Below are positions 1 to 7,368 of a DNA stretch of 7,871 bases, one piece after another. The translations under genes and the position numbers were made by a program. Origin of the DNA: QHXN01 sp040509515 (GTDB lineage Bacteria > Acidobacteriota > Blastocatellia > Pyrinomonadales > Pyrinomonadaceae); NCBI GenBank assembly GCA_040509515.1, contig JBEVKV010000158.1, positions 1 through 7,871 of the forward strand. Direction: 5' to 3'. Position 1 is the first letter of the stretch. Every line of letters starts with the position of its first letter. Below the pieces are notes generated by a model. That model was not told where the DNA came from. It worked only from the letters and a program-made list of their open reading frames with translations, and ran no database searches.

Positions 1-522
1 AACGTACCTGTTGTCGCGCGATACCCCTAGCCTCGCCGCCAACGCTTCACGTCTTTCTCTGTCGTGCTTTTCGAGCTGCACGTACTCCAGGAAGGCCGCG
101 CGTTCAACGGGCGGAACTTGCGCAAGGCACCGCCCGACACACACTTCCCTGTGCTGCTCAAACTCCTTCTCCGCCATGCCGCCATCAGCCCCGCCCGCAA
201 CCGGGCGGCCGTGTGCGTCCGGGTCGAGGGACATTCCCTTTTCGTCGGGCGTTTTCCAATGCTGCATGAGGAAATTCTTGCTGATGCCCCAGATATACTT
301 CTCTACGCTCTGTATCCCCTCGGCCCCGTCACCCTCCGCTTCGAGCCGCTGCACGACGGCCAGGATTGCCTCCTGAGCCAGTTCTTCCGCGACCGCCCAA
401 GGAACTCTGCGTCTTTCGAGATAGGCTATGATCTTGAGGCGCAGGCGCAGCAACTTCTCTTCCGCCCGCTGAGGGTCTGGATCGAGTAGCCGCAAGAGCG
501 GTGAGGTGCTTTCCACTTCCAA
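1..522 (-). CDS. ECF-like RNA polymerase sigma factor, 3' end outside window
   Basis: An open frame of 174 codons with no stop runs off the left edge, so the C-terminus is missing. Residues about 20-90 resemble sigma region 2: a helix with LLRLRLKIIAYLERR, then AEELAQEAILAVVQRL, then KYIWGISKNFLMQHW. A Gly/Asp-rich linker (about 91-118) leads to a second helical block (about 119-174) ending in LAARLGVSRDNRYV, which looks like the helix-turn-helix of region 4. Such proteins direct core RNA polymerase to alternative promoters. I chose TTG at 522 because GAAAGG lies 8 nt upstream and an in-frame TGA (535-537) closes the frame just before it; GTG at 516 is the alternative. It lies 122 bp downstream of the CHAT gene on the same strand, a pairing typical of Acidobacteriota. 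The assignment to a sigma-like family is fairly secure. Whether it is a functional sigma factor or a degenerate relative is not known, and its target promoters cannot be read from the window. Confidence 0.75.
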   Translation of the reverse strand, partial: MEVESTSPLLRLLDPDPQRAEEKLLRLRLKIIAYLERRRVPWAVAEELAQEAILAVVQRLEAEGDGAEGIQSVEKYIWGISKNFLMQHWKTPDEKGMSLDPDAHGRPVAGGADGGMAEKEFEQHREVCVGRCLAQVPPVERAAFLEYVQLEKHDRERREALAARLGVSRDNRYV

Positions 523-530
523 ATCAGCAA

Positions 531-536
531 CCTTTC
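531..536 (-). promoter_or_regulatory. Ribosome-binding site of the sigma factor gene
   Basis: GAAAGG reads on the minus strand 8 nt before TTG at 522. No ATG is available between this site and the in-frame stop at 535-537, so the site supports an unusual TTG start. Confidence 0.5.
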
Positions 537-592
537 AGTCTGTGACAGGCCGGTCGTCGCGCTATCTTTAGTGTTAGTAACGGACGCTCAGG

Positions 593-632
593 CCCCGCGG
601 CGATGGTGCACTCACCCTTAAGTGGCGCGGGG
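593..632 (-). other. GC-rich inverted repeat between the CHAT and sigma genes
   Basis: The arms CCCCGCG (593-599) and CGCGGGG (626-632) pair perfectly over 7 bp. Between them lies a second small dyad, GGTG (605-608) with CACC (613-616). It begins 13 nt after the CHAT stop codon on the minus strand. There is no T-run after it, so it is not a classical intrinsic terminator. It could attenuate readthrough from the CHAT gene into the sigma gene, stabilise the CHAT mRNA end, or be chance in GC-rich DNA. No convincing separate promoter for the sigma gene was seen in this gap. Confidence 0.35.
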
Positions 633-644
633 GAGTCAAAACTT

Positions 645-3600
645 TCACCTCCACTCTCCCTGCATTTGAAAGGCTGCCCAGAAGTAGGGGGGCAGCTTGT
701 ATTCCTGCCACATGGTTTTCTGTGTGGCGCGCAGAGCGGCCGCCGGCGTTTGCCGGTTCTCCAGAAGGTTCTTGTAGAAGAGGCCCATGAACTGGGCCGT
801 CCGAAAGTCATTGACCTCCCACAGGCTTGAGACAACGCGTGGCGCGCCCGCGTACATGAAGCCCCGCGTCAGCCCGACCACCCCTTCGCCTTTTATCTCC
901 TTCCCGCCCGCGCTCTGGCACGCGCCCAGAACCACCAGGTCGGCGGTCAAATTCAGGCCGTAGACATCGCTCAGCCCCAGAAAGTAGTCCGGCCGCAACT
1001 CCCCCTTCCCGTCGAAAATGGACAGAACGATGCCGGAACTCTCCGGGCGAGACCTGTCCAGTTTCCCGTGCGCCGAATAATGAACGATTCTGTAACTGCT
1101 CAGAACGTCGGCCGTAGCGTTTTCGCGGTTCACGTCCGAATCCTTCCACAACTTCCACCTTCCGGCGTTACCAGACTTCCCGACGACGCGCTCGATCTCT
1201 TTTATTTCGGCCTTCGCAAACGCCAGTTGTGGCAGCTCAATGCCCACCTGCGCTGAGACGCTGGCACCGCTCCGGCTCAACCCAATGGGACGTCCCTTGC
1301 TGCGGCCGAGTGTATAGACCGGGTCTGCGAACATAGCGAGGAGCTGCGGGGCCGGCCGCCCCCCTGCCCTCTCCTCACGAAGGAGGTTCTCTCGTATGGC
1401 CTCAAGCGTGGAGGCGGAGGGAATGATGACGACCTCGTGCCGGGCCAGCAGGGGCTCCCAGCCGCTGCCCTGCGCCCCGTCGAGCGACGGCAGGGCACTG
1501 AAGGGAACGTACTGTAGAACGCCGTCGGGGATGATGACCAGTCGCTTCGTCCCCAGCTTGTCGGCGACATCTTTAAAGAGCATCCCGCTCAAGACGCGCG
1601 CCGCCTTCTCGTAAGCGCCATTGTCGTCTGCCGGGCCGCGCGCCCTCCGCCCTTTCCCCGCGGTCGTTGGCGGGGCGGCGGATACTATATCGAGGACGGG
1701 CCGGGTAGCGTCCTCGACGAGTTTACGACCGGGCAGGACAAAGGGGATGGGCTGCTGGTCGGCAGAGACCACCCAGCCGTAACTGCGCTCCTCCCCTATT
1801 GCGAATTCGATGAGCAGTGTATCCGCGTCGAGCAGGCTCTTTATCTTCGCCGTCTTAATAGGCTCCGGCTCTGCCAGCTCCGCAGAGTTTGGGTCGCTGT
1901 TCCTGATCTTGATTCTCAGGTCTCGCAGTTTCTCAAGAAGCTCTTCCGCCTCCCTTTCCAGGGCGGCGACTGCCTCCGTCAGGCCCCCCGCGCTGGGAGG
2001 CTGCAACTTTTGTCGAGAAAGGTTGACTGCAAGTTTACGCTTTAACTCCTGCTCCTCTTTGAGCAGCGTGGGGTCGATGCCCTGGCGGACGTTGACCTTC
2101 GCTGCGTTCAGGACGTTGAGCAGGCTTCGGGCGCGCGAGCTTTCACTCATCTCCAGCGCCTGCTCGGCGTAACCCCGACCGGGCTCCCGCTTGTCCAACT
2201 GCATAAGCACATCGACACTGAGGGAATAGACTTTGACGGAGGTGGCGAAATAGGAGGCGCGCAGGTCTTCGCTGGCGACGTTGGCACGCAGGAACTCAAT
2301 CGTATCAACCGCGGCTTTGAGATGAGCCCTCGCCTCGGATAGGTGGCCGCGGGCAAGATCCTCAAGGGCAACCAGGTAGCGGGTCTCCACCTCGCCCTGC
2401 CGGTCGCCAACCTCCCGCCTGAGATTCAACGCATCCGCATAATAGGCCAGCGCTTTCTCCTTATCGCCCTGCGCGCTGTAGATGTTAGCCATGTCGGTGA
2501 GCGTGTAGGCCATCCCGTGACGGTCGCCCACATCCCGCTGGAGCGGCAGCGCACGCTCTAGGAAGCCTAGCGCCCTCGCCTTCTCGCCCCTGTTGAAAAA
2601 GAACTGGCCCATGTTCACGAGGGCGTTGGCGCGCTTCCGCTTGTAATCATCGCGCGGTTCGCTCAGAAGCAACAACGCCTTTTCAGAGAACTCGTACCCC
2701 TTCTTCTGGTCGCCGACGCGGTAGTAACTCAGCCCCTTGTACAGGTATGAGTCAACTTCCGCCATAAGGTAGATGTGATCCGGGGAGCTTATCTTTAACG
2801 AACGGTCAAAATACTCCTGCGCCGCCACCTCTTGGCCCAGCTCAGCGTAGATGTAACCGATGCTGTTAAGCAGGTACGCCGTTAGTTGCGGCTCACCGCC
2901 CCCAAGCCTCTCGGCCTGCCTCAGAGCGTCCAGGGCCTCCTGTTTTTGCCCGCGCGCTGACAGAACGACGCCGAGGTTGTACAGCGTGTTCGACCTATTC
3001 TTGGGTTCTCTCACCCCTTCGAGCTTCAGCGCCCGCTCGTAGTGTTCAAGGGCCGCAGACCACAAGCTCAGGTTGAAGTATATGGTGCCTGTGTAGGTTA
3101 AAGTTTCAGCCTCCTTCTCGTAGTCGGAGGCAGCGTGGGACAGTTCGGCAGACTGATCATAGGCGGCGAGCGCCCTGGGTAGTTCACGTGTGACGAGATA
3201 CACATCGGCCAGTTCGGCTAAGATGTCGGCGCGCGTTGCCGGGTCGTCATCTGCGCCGAGTGAGGCCGCGGCCTCATAGTGCGTGCGCGCGCCCCTCACA
3301 TCTCCCAACAGCAGGTTCGCCTTACCAAGCCGTGAGTGCGCTCGGCTCTCCATCTCCGGGCGTCCCACGGAATGGAACAGAGAGCGCAATTCTTCCAGCT
3401 TCTTGACTAACGGGCCGACGGCCGCGAGGGCATCGTCCCGGCTTTTCATTTCAGGGAGTTGAGAGAGCTTCAGTTGCGCGTCGAGGAAAGACCGCTCGCC
3501 GGCGACGTAGCTTTCGTCCTCCGGCTTCGCCTCCCGCAGCTCTTCAAGGGTGACTGTGTAGTCTGGCCGCACGGGGGCATCATCTTGAGAACTAACCACC

Positions 3601-4055
3601 AAGAGGTAATCGACTCTGCTGGTTACGTTAGGAGGGACGACTTCGGAAATCGGCTCCGGCCCGAACCGTCCGTTGGGGCTGTCGACTTCACCGCCGACCA
3701 GGTCACCCTTAGAATTGTAGAGCCGCAGGGCGAGATCAATTCCCTTCTGCATTACGACGACGTGCATGTACTGGCTTGGCACAATCCCGACGCGAAAGCA
3801 CTGAACACTTCCCGGGCTGAGTTTTGCCTCCACAGGCGTCCTGGGTCTGAGCGTCGGAGCGGCGGCCACACATTGGTCCGGCACGCGGTCGTGCTGCTCC
3901 GCCTGCGATTGCGGCGCGGATGCGAAGGGTAGCGCGTTAAGAGGCGTCGTCGGAGCGGAGGCTAGGAACAGAATCATCAACTGAAGCAGGCCCGCACCAC
4001 GAAATGCCGTGGATGGCTTTTGAGGCGTGAGAAAGCAATGAAAGCGAAGGCTCAT
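645..4055 (-). CDS. Secreted PPC-like/TPR/CHAT-domain putative cysteine protease
   Basis: The protein has 1136 residues. The N-terminus has a long basic region and a hydrophobic core (about 23-34, LLQLMILFLASA) followed by small residues (FASA, 44-47), so it is probably exported; no lipobox is seen. Residues about 72-175 resemble the beta-sandwich pre-peptidase C-terminal domain (FRVGIVPSQYMHVVV, then YLLVVSS). Residues about 205-610 carry TPR-type helix pairs (for example ALEHYERALKLEG and KALAYYADALNLRREVG), a protein-binding scaffold. A charged coiled-coil-like stretch (about 660-735) precedes the CHAT domain (about 740-1136), with IIPDGVLQYVPFSAL near 840. The expected caspase/separase-type dyad is present: His996 in HYSAHG and Cys1046 in VVLGACQSAGG. 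The protein is therefore probably an active cysteine peptidase whose substrate is recognised through the TPRs. I prefer ATG 4055 over the in-frame GTG 4064 because GGAG lies 8 nt before the ATG and overlaps the GTG. It has its own promoter and is followed by the sigma gene. The substrate is unknown. Confidence 0.92.
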   Translation of the reverse strand: MSLRFHCFLTPQKPSTAFRGAGLLQLMILFLASAPTTPLNALPFASAPQSQAEQHDRVPDQCVAAAPTLRPRTPVEAKLSPGSVQCFRVGIVPSQYMHVVVMQKGIDLALRLYNSKGDLVGGEVDSPNGRFGPEPISEVVPPNVTSRVDYLLVVSSQDDAPVRPDYTVTLEELREAKPEDESYVAGERSFLDAQLKLSQLPEMKSRDDALAAVGPLVKKLEELRSLFHSVGRPEMESRAHSRLGKANLLLGDVRGARTHYEAAASLGADDDPATRADILAELADVYLVTRELPRALAAYDQSAELSHAASDYEKEAETLTYTGTIYFNLSLWSAALEHYERALKLEGVREPKNRSNTLYNLGVVLSARGQKQEALDALRQAERLGGGEPQLTAYLLNSIGYIYAELGQEVAAQEYFDRSLKISSPDHIYLMAEVDSYLYKGLSYYRVGDQKKGYEFSEKALLLLSEPRDDYKRKRANALVNMGQFFFNRGEKARALGFLERALPLQRDVGDRHGMAYTLTDMANIYSAQGDKEKALAYYADALNLRREVGDRQGEVETRYLVALEDLARGHLSEARAHLKAAVDTIEFLRANVASEDLRASYFATSVKVYSLSVDVLMQLDKREPGRGYAEQALEMSESSRARSLLNVLNAAKVNVRQGIDPTLLKEEQELKRKLAVNLSRQKLQPPSAGGLTEAVAALEREAEELLEKLRDLRIKIRNSDPNSAELAEPEPIKTAKIKSLLDADTLLIEFAIGEERSYGWVVSADQQPIPFVLPGRKLVEDATRPVLDIVSAAPPTTAGKGRRARGPADDNGAYEKAARVLSGMLFKDVADKLGTKRLVIIPDGVLQYVPFSALPSLDGAQGSGWEPLLARHEVVIIPSASTLEAIRENLLREERAGGRPAPQLLAMFADPVYTLGRSKGRPIGLSRSGASVSAQVGIELPQLAFAKAEIKEIERVVGKSGNAGRWKLWKDSDVNRENATADVLSSYRIVHYSAHGKLDRSRPESSGIVLSIFDGKGELRPDYFLGLSDVYGLNLTADLVVLGACQSAGGKEIKGEGVVGLTRGFMYAGAPRVVSSLWEVNDFRTAQFMGLFYKNLLENRQTPAAALRATQKTMWQEYKLPPYFWAAFQMQGEWR

Positions 4056-4063
4056 ATGATTCA

Positions 4064-4067
4064 CTCC
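4064..4067 (-). promoter_or_regulatory. Ribosome-binding site of the CHAT gene
   Basis: GGAG on the minus strand sits 8 nt before ATG 4055. Its last base is the first base of the alternative upstream start GTG 4062-4064, and no comparable site precedes that GTG. This decides in favour of the ATG. Confidence 0.6.
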
Positions 4068-4145
4068 ACGTAGATTGTTCGCCTTGCCGTACTTGCCGCT
4101 TGAACTGTCGAATTTGTTGAGGGAGACGCTTTACTTGAAGCTTAA

Positions 4146-4174
4146 AAAGTATGACTAATAACGGAGTATGTCAA
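4146..4174 (-). promoter_or_regulatory. Sigma-70-type promoter for the CHAT gene
   Basis: On the minus strand a perfect -35 box TTGACA (4169-4174) is followed after exactly 17 bp by TACTTT (4146-4151), a 4-of-6 match to the -10 consensus TATAAT. Transcription would begin near 4139, leaving a leader of about 80 nt before ATG 4055. The match suggests housekeeping-sigma transcription of the CHAT gene rather than dependence on the neighbouring ECF-like factor. The Nudix gene diverges from the same 160-bp gap. Its own promoter is not clear: TTGAAG (4135-4140) and TAATAA (4156-4161) are only 15 bp apart. Confidence 0.6.
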
Positions 4175-4204
4175 TAATTATCGTAGACTGAGACCATAAC
4201 GGAG
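4158..4204 (+). repeat. Direct repeat ATAACGGAG in the Nudix leader
   Basis: ATAACGGAG occurs at 4158-4166 and again at 4196-4204, 38 bp apart. The second copy contains the Nudix ribosome-binding site (GGAGGA 4201-4206). The first copy lies inside the spacer of the CHAT promoter. It could be a shared regulatory site for both divergent genes, or a small duplication of a Shine-Dalgarno region. Confidence 0.35.
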
Positions 4205-4215
4205 GAATACAGAGC

Positions 4216-4707
4216 GTGGATAATGCCGTGCCGCAAGAATATTTTTCCTACCCGGTGGTATGTATGTTGGTGGAGCTGCCGACCCCATCCGGCGCGAAGA
4301 AGGTGCTGATACAGAAGAGGCGCAAGCCGGGTACGGATTACGACGGGCTATGGGAGATTCCACAGGGGCGCATTAAGCGTGGCGAATCGTTCCTCGACGC
4401 GGCGCAGAGGGAGTTGAAGGAGGAAACGTCCATGAGGCTGGCATCCCTCGACCCGGCGCACGGTCACGTCGCCGATAACATCCTCGGCTTTGCGGTCGAG
4501 TCTTTTTCGCCTTTCATGTGCGTGACAGACCCCGGGCACGACTACGTCGGCATCGCCGTGTTGGTCTCTGCTGCTGGCGAGCCGGCCGCGAGCGAAGAGT
4601 CAGGCGGCCACAGGTGGGTGGACCGCGAAGAGGTAGTGAAGCTCATCTCATCGGGACTCGTCTTCCCCCTCAATGTTCCTCTCCTCAAGGCTTACTTCCG
4701 CCTATAG
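4216..4707 (+). CDS. Nudix hydrolase
   Basis: This 163-residue protein has the usual length of a single-domain Nudix hydrolase. Such enzymes use Mg2+ to cleave a nucleoside diphosphate linked to another group. The Nudix box runs from Gly51 to Met73: GRIKRGE, seven residues, then RELKEETSM, with metal-binding Glu66, Glu69 and Glu70 intact. The conserved Gly near the end of the box is Ser72 here. Upstream, LWEIPQG (45-51) carries the PQG form seen in RppH and diadenosine tetraphosphate hydrolases. Downstream, GGHRWVDREEVVKLI matches the usual helix after the core. The substrate cannot be assigned: dinucleoside polyphosphates, mRNA 5' ends or nucleotide sugars are all possible. GTG 4216 is chosen because GGAGGA lies 9 nt upstream. 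The gene diverges from the CHAT gene and converges with the radical SAM gene, so it is probably monocistronic housekeeping or sanitation. Confidence 0.9.
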   Translation: MDNAVPQEYFSYPVVCMLVELPTPSGAKKVLIQKRRKPGTDYDGLWEIPQGRIKRGESFLDAAQRELKEETSMRLASLDPAHGHVADNILGFAVESFSPFMCVTDPGHDYVGIAVLVSAAGEPAASEESGGHRWVDREEVVKLISSGLVFPLNVPLLKAYFRL

Positions 4708-4713
4708 CGCTGC

Positions 4714-4741
4714 GGCCGCGCCCGACAACTGGGTGCGGGCC
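4714..4741. terminator. GC-rich hairpin between convergent genes, possible bidirectional terminator
   Basis: The left arm GGCCGCGCCC (4714-4723) pairs with GGGTGCGGGCC (4731-4741) around a 7-nt loop. The stem has 10 bp with one bulged G and one G-U pair when read on the plus strand. It starts 7 nt after the Nudix stop and ends 7 nt before the radical SAM stop codon. No T-run follows on either strand, so termination would rest on the hairpin alone or need Rho. Confidence 0.5.
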
Positions 4742-4748
4742 ACCAGAG

Positions 4749-6188
4749 TCACGAGGCACGCGCGGGCGCCAGCGAGTAATCGAACGGGAGTTTGCCCAAG
4801 TCGGACATGGCGCACGCACCGAGGAAGTCAGAATAGGTGAAGCCTCGCGGGAAGTAGCTAAAAGACTTCAGGTCGTAATAGTCCCGCGCGGACATGAACC
4901 GCCGCCGGACCTGCGACGCGATTTCGAGCGACCTCTCGAAACAGATTGCGTCGCTCAGGTGCATAGACGCGAACCCGTCTCGCTCCAGGGCGGCAGGATC
5001 CACCGGCCTCGCTCCGTCGGCGCGAAGCCCCTCGACGTACATGGCCGACTCTGGGCCGAAGCGGTAGACGAACAGCGGGTTGACCGAGACGCCCTTTATG
5101 TAGTCCGTGTGCTCGTCGAGCCAGCCGACGGTCTCCTCGACAGTGCCTTCCGATTCGCCCGCGTACAAAAGCACGTTCACCTTCGCCCAGACGCCCAGTG
5201 AGTCACACGCCCTCAGCAACTCACTCGCTCTCTTCAAGTAGACCTCAGGCCGGGTCGTCTTCTGCATCGCCAGCAGTTGGCCGCGGCTAGCGGATTCGAG
5301 CCCGAGGTCGAGTATCTTGAGGCCGGCGCGGGCGAGTGTTTCGAGGCGGCGCGGGGTGAGGCTGTCCACTCGCGTCTCCGTCCTCCAACGCGTGGCGAGG
5401 CCCCACTCCTCGTAGATGCGTGCCAGCCCCGCCGCCCAGTCCGCAGTGGGACGGAAGAATGAAGACTGAAAGTACGAGTTGAGGGCGTGGCTCCCGTAGA
5501 GTTCGTAGTAGCGCGAGAGCGAGTCGCGGATGCGGGCTGGCGCGAGGAGTTCCCCGAGCGCCACGTCCTTCTCAAGACAGAACGCGCACCCGAGGCCGCA
5601 CCCGCGCGAAACTTCTATAATCGGCTGGTAGTGACTGAAGTCGGGCATCAGGCCATAGTCCAGATGCGGGAACGCTTTGAGGGGCGGCTCAGCACCTCCC
5701 GCCCCGGCGGCGCTTGTGTGCGGCACGCGCGTCCAGCGCTCTGGGTAGAGCAGCGACTCGATGCGGCGCTCTGAGTCGCCGTAGACCACGAGGTCGATTT
5801 GCGGTATTTGGCGCCTGACCCAGTCACCGTCTGTGCCGATCGCCCACTTCCCGCCCGCAACGATCTTCAGCCCAGGCTTCAGGATTTTGACGGCCGCGCA
5901 GAACCGCTTCGCCCAGCTCAGGGCGAAGCTGCTCGGTATCGACAGCATCAGCGGGTACCGGGTCTCCAGCGAGCCGCACGCGCAGAGCCGTGACGCGATC
6001 GCCTCCGGCGGCACGAAGTTCCCGTGGTGGACTTCAGCACTGTAGCCCTTCCCATTCAGAATCGAGGCCAGCCCCACCAGGCCGTAGTTAAGGTACAGGT
6101 GTTTGCGCGCCAGTACGTTGTCCTGCTTCTTGGGCGCAAGCATACCCGAAGACACGAAGACCACGTTCCCACTCTTCTCTCCGCCCAC
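4749..6188 (-). CDS. Radical SAM enzyme with cobalamin-binding-like N-terminal domain
   Basis: The protein has 479 residues. Residues about 8-165 resemble the cobalamin-binding Rossmann domain seen before many radical SAM cores: LNYGLVGLASILNGKGY, then KIVAGGKWA, then DLVVYGDSERRIESLL. The DxHxxG motif that ligates cobalt is not visible, so B12 binding is uncertain, although some B12-dependent radical SAM enzymes lack it. The radical SAM core begins with CGLGCAFC, the CxxxCxxC iron-sulfur motif at Cys197, Cys201 and Cys204. Further on, ETRVDSLTPRRLETLARAGLKILDLGLESAS (271-301) is the usual strand and SAM-contacting segment. The enzyme likely cleaves SAM to a 5'-deoxyadenosyl radical and modifies an unknown substrate; methylation is a possibility if cobalamin binds. 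No auxiliary SPASM-type cysteine cluster is seen. GTG 6188 is the start, with GGAGGAGGG 8 nt before it, 4 bp after the methyltransferase stop. The two proteins are probably co-translated and work together. Confidence 0.88.
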   Translation of the reverse strand: MGGEKSGNVVFVSSGMLAPKKQDNVLARKHLYLNYGLVGLASILNGKGYSAEVHHGNFVPPEAIASRLCACGSLETRYPLMLSIPSSFALSWAKRFCAAVKILKPGLKIVAGGKWAIGTDGDWVRRQIPQIDLVVYGDSERRIESLLYPERWTRVPHTSAAGAGGAEPPLKAFPHLDYGLMPDFSHYQPIIEVSRGCGLGCAFCLEKDVALGELLAPARIRDSLSRYYELYGSHALNSYFQSSFFRPTADWAAGLARIYEEWGLATRWRTETRVDSLTPRRLETLARAGLKILDLGLESASRGQLLAMQKTTRPEVYLKRASELLRACDSLGVWAKVNVLLYAGESEGTVEETVGWLDEHTDYIKGVSVNPLFVYRFGPESAMYVEGLRADGARPVDPAALERDGFASMHLSDAICFERSLEIASQVRRRFMSARDYYDLKSFSYFPRGFTYSDFLGACAMSDLGKLPFDYSLAPARAS

Positions 6189-6192
6189 GTCT

Positions 6193-7368
6193 TTAGCCCT
6201 CCTCCCCGGCGTCGTCGCGCGCCACGTAGTCGAGCCTGTAGGGCAGTTCGAAGCGGTAGTCCGCCTCCTGGAAGGAGGCTTCAGACCTGCGGACGAGCGT
6301 CAAGTGAAGGTTCTCGCCCCAAACAAGGTCGGAGCAGAAATACTCGTCCACCCCCAACATGATCTGGAAGAACTCCCTCGCCCTCGCCGGGTTCGTAGCA
6401 GCTTGCGCGTAGCGCCTCCGGAACAGGCCGAAGAATGTCTCAGAGGCGAACCCCATGCTCCCACGCCGAAGTGCGGTGAACCCGAGTTCGTCGGCGGCTT
6501 CAAGCACGGCATCGAGCGAGACGGGGTAGTGCGAGAAGCACCCAACCTCGTGCGCCACGGCCACGGATGAGTCGAGCGTTGGCAGCGCCGTCTCGGGCTT
6601 ATACCCGACCGAGTGGAGGTAGGCGTAGCTATCAACGACGTTCTTCTCGAAGAGCCATTCGATTAGGCCGGCGATCTCCCGCACGAGCGCAGTCGAGGAG
6701 TTCATCAAGTAGAAGGCCGCGTTCTTAAACTGGAGCGAGGTGTATTTCCGCGCCCCCGAGAGCAGGCGCGCAAGCAGCCGCATCTGCTCGGCCGGTGGGA
6801 AAAAGCAGAGCGGGCCCGAGAAGGCGGTCACGGTGGAGAAGTCACCCTCGACACCGGCTGCCGCATCCGCGATCTGCCTGTGATCTCTCAGGTAGACTAG
6901 AGAGTCTTGATCGACTAGGTTTACGGGTGGGCCGAAATCCACGACATCACGCCCGAGGCCGTCCCTATACAGGTGCAGCGCACCCCGCCTCTCGCAGGGT
7001 GCTTCGGCCCGGCGCAACATCTGGTTGATGCACCCCGTCCCCTCGGCCAGCATTGCCTTAGAGATGTCGAAGCCGCTGACTCTTCCCTTCCAGCCGCCCT
7101 CAATCAGGCTCCGGAAAACGTAGGAGGTGCCGCAGGCGACATCCAGTATCTCCCCATGCAGAACCGGGCCCGTGTAACGGACGAGCCTCTCGTTGTAGAT
7201 CCAGTCGAGGAGCGAGTAGAGCGGGACTTGGAAGCCCACCTCGCCCCGCTCAAGGTACGAGAGGACACGCATCGGGTCTTTTACGAAGACCCGCGCTGTG
7301 CGCCCCAACTCATAACGACTCGCCACCTCCTCTGATTGGTAAAATCCCGCCGCGGAAAGTTCAGGCAC
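6193..7368 (-). CDS. Class I SAM-dependent methyltransferase
   Basis: The protein has 391 residues, longer than the roughly 200-280 of a bare class I methyltransferase. An N-terminal helical cap (about 9-70, FYQSEEVASRYELGR) precedes motif I, EILDVACGTSYVF (73-85). There the Gly-rich loop that binds SAM reads CGTS in place of the common CGTG. The acidic residue of motif II is Asp101 in GRVSGFDISKAML. A long C-terminal region (about 200-391) carries extra helices and strands and may form the substrate pocket. The acceptor is unknown; nothing points to RNA, DNA or quinone substrates. GTG 7368 is chosen because GGGGG lies 9 nt before it (7378-7382) and the conserved-looking N-terminus follows at once. 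It is the first gene of an operon with the radical SAM enzyme, whose start lies 4 bp past this stop. The pair suggests sequential modification of one natural product or cell-envelope molecule. That is inference. Confidence 0.85.
   Translation of the reverse strand: MPELSAAGFYQSEEVASRYELGRTARVFVKDPMRVLSYLERGEVGFQVPLYSLLDWIYNERLVRYTGPVLHGEILDVACGTSYVFRSLIEGGWKGRVSGFDISKAMLAEGTGCINQMLRRAEAPCERRGALHLYRDGLGRDVVDFGPPVNLVDQDSLVYLRDHRQIADAAAGVEGDFSTVTAFSGPLCFFPPAEQMRLLARLLSGARKYTSLQFKNAAFYLMNSSTALVREIAGLIEWLFEKNVVDSYAYLHSVGYKPETALPTLDSSVAVAHEVGCFSHYPVSLDAVLEAADELGFTALRRGSMGFASETFFGLFRRRYAQAATNPARAREFFQIMLGVDEYFCSDLVWGENLHLTLVRRSEASFQEADYRFELPYRLDYVARDDAGEEG
6197..6205 (-). promoter_or_regulatory. Ribosome-binding site of the radical SAM gene inside the methyltransferase gene
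   Basis: GGAGGAGGG on the minus strand lies within the last codons of the methyltransferase (encoding GluGluGly) and 8 nt before GTG 6188. It is the strongest ribosome-binding site in the window and supports both the GTG start and translational coupling of the pair. Confidence 0.65.

Noticed and set aside
64..489. Plus-strand open frame of 141 codons opposite the sigma factor
   Set aside because: The minus-strand frame carries clear sigma region 2 and region 4-like motifs and a ribosome-binding site; the plus-strand frame is its antisense shadow.
3459..3932. Plus-strand open frame of 157 codons inside the CHAT gene
   Set aside because: It is antisense to the pre-peptidase-C-like and early TPR coding sequence and shows no domain features; it arises from high GC content.
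4518..5201. Plus-strand open frame of 227 codons across the Nudix end and the radical SAM gene
   Set aside because: It overlaps two well-supported genes, crosses the convergent hairpin, and has Arg/Pro-rich composition typical of a shadow frame.
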